Below are positions 14,403 to 17,959 of a stretch of 17,959 nt of DNA, piece by piece. The DNA is from JBOGWY01 sp050694015 (lineage in GTDB: Bacteria; Actinomycetota; CADDZG01; WHSQ01): the NCBI GenBank assembly GCA_050694015.1, contig JBOGWY010000354.1, forward strand, positions 1 through 17,959, in the 5' to 3' direction. The notes under the pieces are model-generated. The model was not told the DNA's origin. It ran no database searches and worked only from the letters and a program-made list of their open reading frames with translations. How positions within the stretch are numbered: position 1 is the stretch's first letter; the number at the start of each line of letters is the position of its first letter. Made by a program: the position numbers and the translations under genes.

Positions 14403-15373
14403 CCCCCCAAGCCACTCGTCACGCCGATGCCCCGACGTGGCTCGTGTGGACGTCGTTGTGGATCGTCTACATCGTGTGGGGCTCGACGTATCTCGCGATC
14501 CGCATCGTCGTAGAGACCATGCCGCCGATGCTCGCCGGCGCGGCCCGCTTCGTCGTGGCCGGAGCGATCCTCTACCTGTTCCTGATGCTCAAGCGCGGGG
14601 CACGGGCGATGAAGGTCTCGGGCCGGGAGATCGCGGCGTCCGCGTTCGTGGGCGGCGCGCTGCTCATGGGCGGCAACGGGCTTGTGATGATCGCCGAGCA
14701 AGGCGTTCCCTCCGGCCTCGCCGCGCTTCTGATCGCTACCGTCCCGCTCTGGGTCGTGTTGATGCGCCGCGTCACCGGCGACAAGGTCTCCCGCGGGACG
14801 CTGGGCGGAGTGGGTGTCGGTTTCGTCGGCGTCGCGCTCTTGGTGCTGCCGGGTGAGGCCTCTACGGGGGCCGACACCGGTGGCGTCATCCTCCTGCTGA
14901 TCGCATCACTGTCGTGGGCGATCGGCTCGTTCCTTTCCCCGAAGCTGCCGTTGCCCAAGGACCCATTCACGTCGACCGCGGTGCAGATGCTCTGCGGTGG
15001 ACTGATCCTCCTTCTCGTCGGGCTGATCCTCGGCGAGGCATCGCAGGTCCGCTTCGAGGAGTTCTCGGCCGCATCTGCGGTCGCGCTCCTCTATCTCATC
15101 GTGATCGGTTCGTGGCTCGCCTTCACGGCCTACGTGTGGGCCCTGCAGAACGCGCCGATCTCAAAGGTCGCGACCTACGCGTACGTGAATCCCGTCATCG
15201 CGCTGTTCCTCGGCTGGCTGATCCTGTCCGAGAAGATCTCGCTCCCGATGCTGGCCGGCGCCGCCGTCATCGTGGCTTCGGTCGCCGGCATTGTGCGCCG
15301 CGAGTCCGGTGCGAAGAAGCAAGAGAAGCTCGAAGCTGCACCTGCGGCACTAGCGGGAGCCGACGCCTCGTAA
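14399..15373 (+). CDS. yedA: EamA/DMT family transporter, YedA-like (second copy)
   Basis: Drug/metabolite transporter superfamily exporter with about ten TM helices in two EamA repeats over 324 residues. The opening IVWGSTYLAIRIVVETMPPM, the block NGLVMIAEQGVPSGLAALLIATVPL and the block TYAYVNPVIALFLGWLILSEKIS match Escherichia coli YedA as I remember it, more closely than general DMT members. The natural substrate is not established. A lysine/alanine-rich cytoplasmic tail follows the last TM (about 303-324). The frame is open to 14267, but ATG 14399 begins just before TM1 and fits the family length; the upstream residues are unlike a transporter. No Shine-Dalgarno is clear at this ATG. The next gene starts 10 bases after its stop. 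Confidence 0.92.
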   Translation: MTPQATRHADAPTWLVWTSLWIVYIVWGSTYLAIRIVVETMPPMLAGAARFVVAGAILYLFLMLKRGARAMKVSGREIAASAFVGGALLMGGNGLVMIAEQGVPSGLAALLIATVPLWVVLMRRVTGDKVSRGTLGGVGVGFVGVALLVLPGEASTGADTGGVILLLIASLSWAIGSFLSPKLPLPKDPFTSTAVQMLCGGLILLLVGLILGEASQVRFEEFSAASAVALLYLIVIGSWLAFTAYVWALQNAPISKVATYAYVNPVIALFLGWLILSEKISLPMLAGAAVIVASVAGIVRRESGAKKQEKLEAAPAALAGADAS

Positions 15374-15376
15374 CCT
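15371..15376 (+). promoter_or_regulatory. Candidate -10 element for the transglycosylase gene
   Basis: TAACCT overlaps the TAA stop of the EamA gene and ends seven bases before GTG 15384. No Shine-Dalgarno precedes that GTG, and no good -35 is visible. The hexamer is identical to the one before the membrane protein gene. Confidence 0.35.
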
Positions 15377-15383
15377 GTTCCGC

Positions 15384-16316
15384 GTGAACAAACTCTGCGC
15401 GGCCCTCGCTCTGGTCGTCCTCGCCGCGTGTTCCGGGGGCCCGGAGTTGTCATCACCCGCGACGACGGAAAGTCCCACACCGACGGTCGCGGAGTCCCCG
15501 GTGTCGCCGTCGCCGAGCGAGCCATCCGAACCGCGGTTCGCGTTCCCCGGCCCTAACAAACGGACACCCCGGAACGCACGCATCTTCGCCCGCGAGTTGA
15601 TGAAGACCACGAACGATCTACCGAAGGCGATCGACGTGTGGCTCGACAAGGGCGGACGCCGGTTGTCTCCGGCCGGCCACCGCGTCGCCCTGGGCGCGCT
15701 GTGGCAGCAGAAGCTCTACCGCGCGCTGGTGGTACGAGAGCGCCTCCGCAACCGAGTTATCGGGCGGGTGCCGCGGTGGCTCGACCGTCGCATCGTGAAA
15801 CATGTCAAGGCCGGAGGCGGGCTCCGCGCTCTCGCGTCCCCGGTCGAGCGTCCGGTGAGGCTCAAGACGACGCCTCCGACGCCGCACCGGCCCCTGCGTC
15901 GCTACTACAGGAAGGGGCAGCGACTCTTCGATGTGCCGTGGTACATCCTCGCGTCGGTCAACTTCGTGGAATCGAAGTTCGGTCGACTGCTGGGGCCGAG
16001 CTCGGCCGGCGCGCAAGGACCGATGCAGTTCATCCCGTCGACGTGGGACGCGTACGGCAACGGGGGAGACATCAACGACCCGCACGACTCGATCGTCGCG
16101 GCGGCGCGTTACCTGGCCGCCTCGGGCGCTCCCGAAAGAATGCGCGACGCCCTGTACGCGTACAATCGAAGTTTCGCGTACGTCGACGCGATCCTTATTT
16201 ATGCGCGCGAGATCAAACGAGACCCGCGCAACTTCCTGGGGTATTACTTTTGGCAGGTATTCGTGCGGACCACCGACGGCGACATGCAACTCACCGGCCC
16301 CGGGCGCGACCGCTAG
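15384..16316 (+). CDS. Lytic transglycosylase lipoprotein (SLT-like domain)
   Basis: Cell-envelope enzyme predicted to cleave the N-acetylmuramyl-(1,4)-N-acetylglucosamine bond of peptidoglycan, forming 1,6-anhydromuramyl ends. A signal peptide ends in the lipobox LAAC (Cys16), so it should be lipid-anchored on the outer face of the membrane. A low-complexity Ser/Pro/Thr/Glu linker (17-52) is followed by a basic helical region (60-175) and the transglycosylase domain (about 180-275). The signature VNFVESKFGRLLGPSSAGAQ with catalytic Glu196, then GPMQFIPSTW (212-221), is the goose-lysozyme/SLT motif of the MltB/SLT type. The domain includes AYNRS (259-263). GTG 15384 has no Shine-Dalgarno and may be leaderless or coupled to the EamA stop. 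It fits with the endopeptidase nearby as a wall-remodelling set. Confidence 0.92.
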   Translation: MNKLCAALALVVLAACSGGPELSSPATTESPTPTVAESPVSPSPSEPSEPRFAFPGPNKRTPRNARIFARELMKTTNDLPKAIDVWLDKGGRRLSPAGHRVALGALWQQKLYRALVVRERLRNRVIGRVPRWLDRRIVKHVKAGGGLRALASPVERPVRLKTTPPTPHRPLRRYYRKGQRLFDVPWYILASVNFVESKFGRLLGPSSAGAQGPMQFIPSTWDAYGNGGDINDPHDSIVAAARYLAASGAPERMRDALYAYNRSFAYVDAILIYAREIKRDPRNFLGYYFWQVFVRTTDGDMQLTGPGRDR

Positions 16317-16332
16317 ACACTCTTCGCGGTCG
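16307..16332 (+). terminator. Weak hairpin at the end of the transglycosylase gene
   Basis: CGACCGC (16307-16313) pairs with GCGGTCG (16326-16332) around a 12-base loop that includes the stop codon. There is no T run afterwards, so any terminator activity would be of the U-less type proposed for actinobacteria. Confidence 0.3.
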
Positions 16333-16389
16333 AGGCATAACTCTCCGTCCTTTCGGGTACCCCTTTAGTGCGGACTGAAGGAGGGACCG

Positions 16390-16554
16390 ATGGACAAGGA
16401 ACGCTTGGTTCGCGTGGGCCTCGTGGCCTGTCTCTTCACGGCCCCCGTAACGGGGATCGCCTGCGATCGTGAGGATCAGCGGGACGTCGAACAGGTTGGC
16501 CGCGACATCGAGAAAGAGATCGACGAGGCCGATAAGGACGGGAAGGACGACTAA
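16390..16554 (+). CDS. Small 54-residue probable lipoprotein
   Basis: A short gene with an excellent Shine-Dalgarno, AAGGAGGG (16378-16385), four bases before ATG. The peptide has a basic n-region (KERLVR), a hydrophobic stretch (9-23, VGLVACLFTAPVTGI) and Cys25 at its end (GIAC), followed by a very acidic/basic helical tail full of Asp, Glu and Lys (26-54). This looks like a secreted lipoprotein, although Gly at the -3 lipobox position is unusual, so cleavage by signal peptidase II is uncertain; it could instead stay as a single-pass membrane peptide. The frame ends in tandem stops (TAACTAACTAA). It sits 73 bases after the transglycosylase and converges on the endopeptidase gene with a 4-base gap. 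The function is unknown. Confidence 0.65.
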   Translation: MDKERLVRVGLVACLFTAPVTGIACDREDQRDVEQVGRDIEKEIDEADKDGKDD

Positions 16555-16558
16555 CTAA

Positions 16559-17572
16559 CTAAGGCTGCGGCCTGCCCGCTCCCACGTAATCCGGACGGAA
16601 CGCGGACACCACTCGAACGAACGCACCCGTGTACGGCGCCTCGACCATCTGACCGTTGCCGATGTACATGCCGACGTGGTGGATCGGGTCGCCGAAGAAC
16701 AACAGATCGCCCGGCTCCCACTGCGCCTCGTCGATGCGGGGCGTCGCCGCGTATTGCAGCCCGGAGTTGTGCGGCAGGGTCACGTTCGCCTGCGCCCACG
16801 CCCACATCGTGAGACCCGAACAGTCGTAGGTGTCCGGCCCGTACGCCCCCCACTGGTACGGCTTGCCGAGCTGCGACAGCGCGGCGTCGACGGCCGTCTG
16901 CGCGCGCGGGTTCGTCGCGGGGGCCGGGTTGGGTGTCTGCGATACGAACGCGCCGAGTGCCCGCTGCGCCCGTAAGCGTGCGCGCCGTTGAGCTTCCTCG
17001 ATCGCGGCGGTGAGTTCTTCGACCTCGTCGCGCTGCTCGACGACCTTGGCTTCGATCTCGACCCGCAGTTCCGCCAAGCGCTGCTCTGCCGCGAGCGCTT
17101 CGATCCGGTCGTTCTCGAGGCGCGCGAGACTCGCGTCCAGAACGGATCGATCCTCTTCGAGTCGCTCGAAGACCCCGGCCTGGGCCTGCTCCGACGAACG
17201 GAGATAAGTGAGCCTCGTTTCGACCTCGGCGAGTGTGTCCGAACTCAGGATCGATTCGAGCGCCGCGGTTGAGAACCCCGTCTTGTAGAGCTCGGTGGCG
17301 AGCGCGATCGCATCGGCCCGTCTCTCGTCCATCCGGCTCTCGATCTCTTCAACGACCAGACGGGTGGTCGCCATCTCCGCCTGGATCTCGAGCAGCTCCT
17401 CGCGCGTCGCGTTGTAGCGCTCGACGGTGAGCTCGAAATCCTTCTCGAGTTCCAGCAGGCGTCCTTGAGCGTCCTCAAGGCGTTCCTGTCGCGGGGCCGC
17501 GTGCCCGACCGCCCCGGCCGACACGGCCGCGACGAACGCGACGGCGATGACGGCTCTACGCGTGCTCGGCAC
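16559..17572 (-). CDS. Coiled-coil NlpC/P60 peptidoglycan endopeptidase (RipA-like)
   Basis: Secreted peptidase predicted to cut the stem peptide of peptidoglycan (D-Glu to diamino acid bond in characterised RipA-type enzymes). A signal peptide (1-26, ending GHA) is followed by long coiled coils (about 28-205) and a Pro/Ala linker (210-222), then the C40 domain (about 225-335). Catalytic residues are Cys251 (YDCSGL), His299 (HHVGMYIG) and Glu311 (MVEAP); the 12-residue His-to-Glu spacing matches the Cys-His-Glu triad of RipA as I remember it. The coiled coil probably acts as an autoinhibitory or divisome-docking element, as in RipA and PcsB-type proteins. GTG 17572 has no Shine-Dalgarno and overlaps the HAD gene by 17 bases, which suggests translational coupling. 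Confidence 0.93.
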   Translation of the reverse strand: MPSTRRAVIAVAFVAAVSAGAVGHAAPRQERLEDAQGRLLELEKDFELTVERYNATREELLEIQAEMATTRLVVEEIESRMDERRADAIALATELYKTGFSTAALESILSSDTLAEVETRLTYLRSSEQAQAGVFERLEEDRSVLDASLARLENDRIEALAAEQRLAELRVEIEAKVVEQRDEVEELTAAIEEAQRRARLRAQRALGAFVSQTPNPAPATNPRAQTAVDAALSQLGKPYQWGAYGPDTYDCSGLTMWAWAQANVTLPHNSGLQYAATPRIDEAQWEPGDLLFFGDPIHHVGMYIGNGQMVEAPYTGAFVRVVSAFRPDYVGAGRPQP

Positions 17573-17959
17573 GGCGCGTCGCCGCTTTCTTCGTGAGCCA
17601 CCACGTGACGAGTCCGACCGCCGCTACCGCGCCCGCGGCCGTCACGTTGCTGCGCGTGAGTTCGACGGTGGGCAGTTGCGGCAGGCGGCTTCGTAGCGAG
17701 ACGGGGTTTCTGAATACCTCGATCGCCCAACCTCTCTCGATCGCGAGGCGTCGCAACGCGCGGTCCGGGTTCACCGCGACGGGGTGTCCGACCGCGCTCA
17801 GCATCGGAAGGTCCGTGGTCGAGTCCGTGTACGCGAACGAACCATCGAGATCGATGTCGAGCTCGGCCGCTAATTTCTCGATCGCCTCTGCCTTCTGCGG
17901 GCCGTACGCGTAAAAGTCGAGGTCGCCGGTGTAGCGGCCGTCGACGACCTTGGGTTTGG
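17556..17959 (-). CDS. HAD-IB family phosphatase, 3' part (runs off the window)
   Basis: The C-terminal 133 or so residues of a HAD-superfamily subfamily IB hydrolase (SerB-like phosphomonoesterase fold); the start lies beyond the right edge. The visible frame includes the cap-to-core stretch GRYTGDLDFYAYGPQKAEAI, with the HAD motif III lysine probably in PQKAE, and motif IV in FAYTDSTTDLPMLSAVGHP, where the Asp residues hold Mg2+. VNPDRALRRLAIERGW is the standard end of this family. A single TM-like segment (VTAAGAVAAVGLVTWWLT) near the C-terminus plus a basic tail would anchor the enzyme in the membrane, a feature soluble SerB lacks. No stop interrupts the frame to the window edge. Its end overlaps the endopeptidase start. 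The substrate is unknown; the DxDx(T/V) motif is outside the window. Confidence 0.9.
   Translation of the reverse strand, partial: KPKVVDGRYTGDLDFYAYGPQKAEAIEKLAAELDIDLDGSFAYTDSTTDLPMLSAVGHPVAVNPDRALRRLAIERGWAIEVFRNPVSLRSRLPQLPTVELTRSNVTAAGAVAAVGLVTWWLTKKAATRRAEHA

Noticed and set aside
1..17959. Mobile elements, CRISPR arrays and integration sites
   Set aside because: No transposase, integrase, spaced direct repeats or terminal inverted repeats were seen. The tRNA-Sec end shows no attachment-site duplication within the window.

Overview
The window looks like a high-GC chromosomal segment from an uncultured, probably deep-branching actinomycetote. The evidence is high GC with GTG and TTG starts, several genes that appear to be leaderless, a CGAAC-N4-GTTC type LexA box, an Rv2578c-type radical SAM protein and a RipA-like NlpC/P60 endopeptidase. 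The class cannot be fixed from sequence alone. I see no insertion sequence, phage gene, CRISPR array or rRNA. No gene-free stretch exceeds 300 bases; the longest gaps are about 100 to 205 bases.

Layout. 97-187 (-): tRNA-Sec with anticodon TCA, implying that the cell reads UGA as selenocysteine. 295-2295 (+): FtsH membrane protease, probably a paralogue outside the usual cell-division/folate context. 2460-9208 (+): a four-gene signalling island made of a six-TM hybrid histidine kinase with receiver, a receiver-HD-GYP c-di-GMP phosphodiesterase, a seven-TM GAF-PAS histidine kinase, and a receiver-GAF-histidine kinase. None of the four carries a DNA-binding domain, so the only recognisable output is c-di-GMP hydrolysis. 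9244-9819 (+): an unrecognised 191-residue protein, facing a SRPBCC protein (9857-10318, -) across a strong shared hairpin terminator. 10457-11503 (+): a poxvirus-type DNA topoisomerase IB.

The right half (11606-17959) is mixed housekeeping and accessory content: two different EamA/DMT exporters, an SOS-controlled radical SAM protein of the SplB/Rv2578c type, a four-TM membrane protein, a lipoprotein lytic transglycosylase, a 54-residue probable lipoprotein, a coiled-coil NlpC/P60 peptidoglycan endopeptidase and the 3' part of a HAD-IB phosphatase. The transglycosylase and the endopeptidase together suggest a cell-wall remodelling neighbourhood.

The most interesting observations are the LexA box overlapping the -10 element of the radical SAM gene, a run of genes whose -10-like hexamer sits 6-7 bases before the start codon (leaderless pattern), a short ORF joined by an ATGA overlap to the second EamA gene, and the signalling island without transcriptional output.
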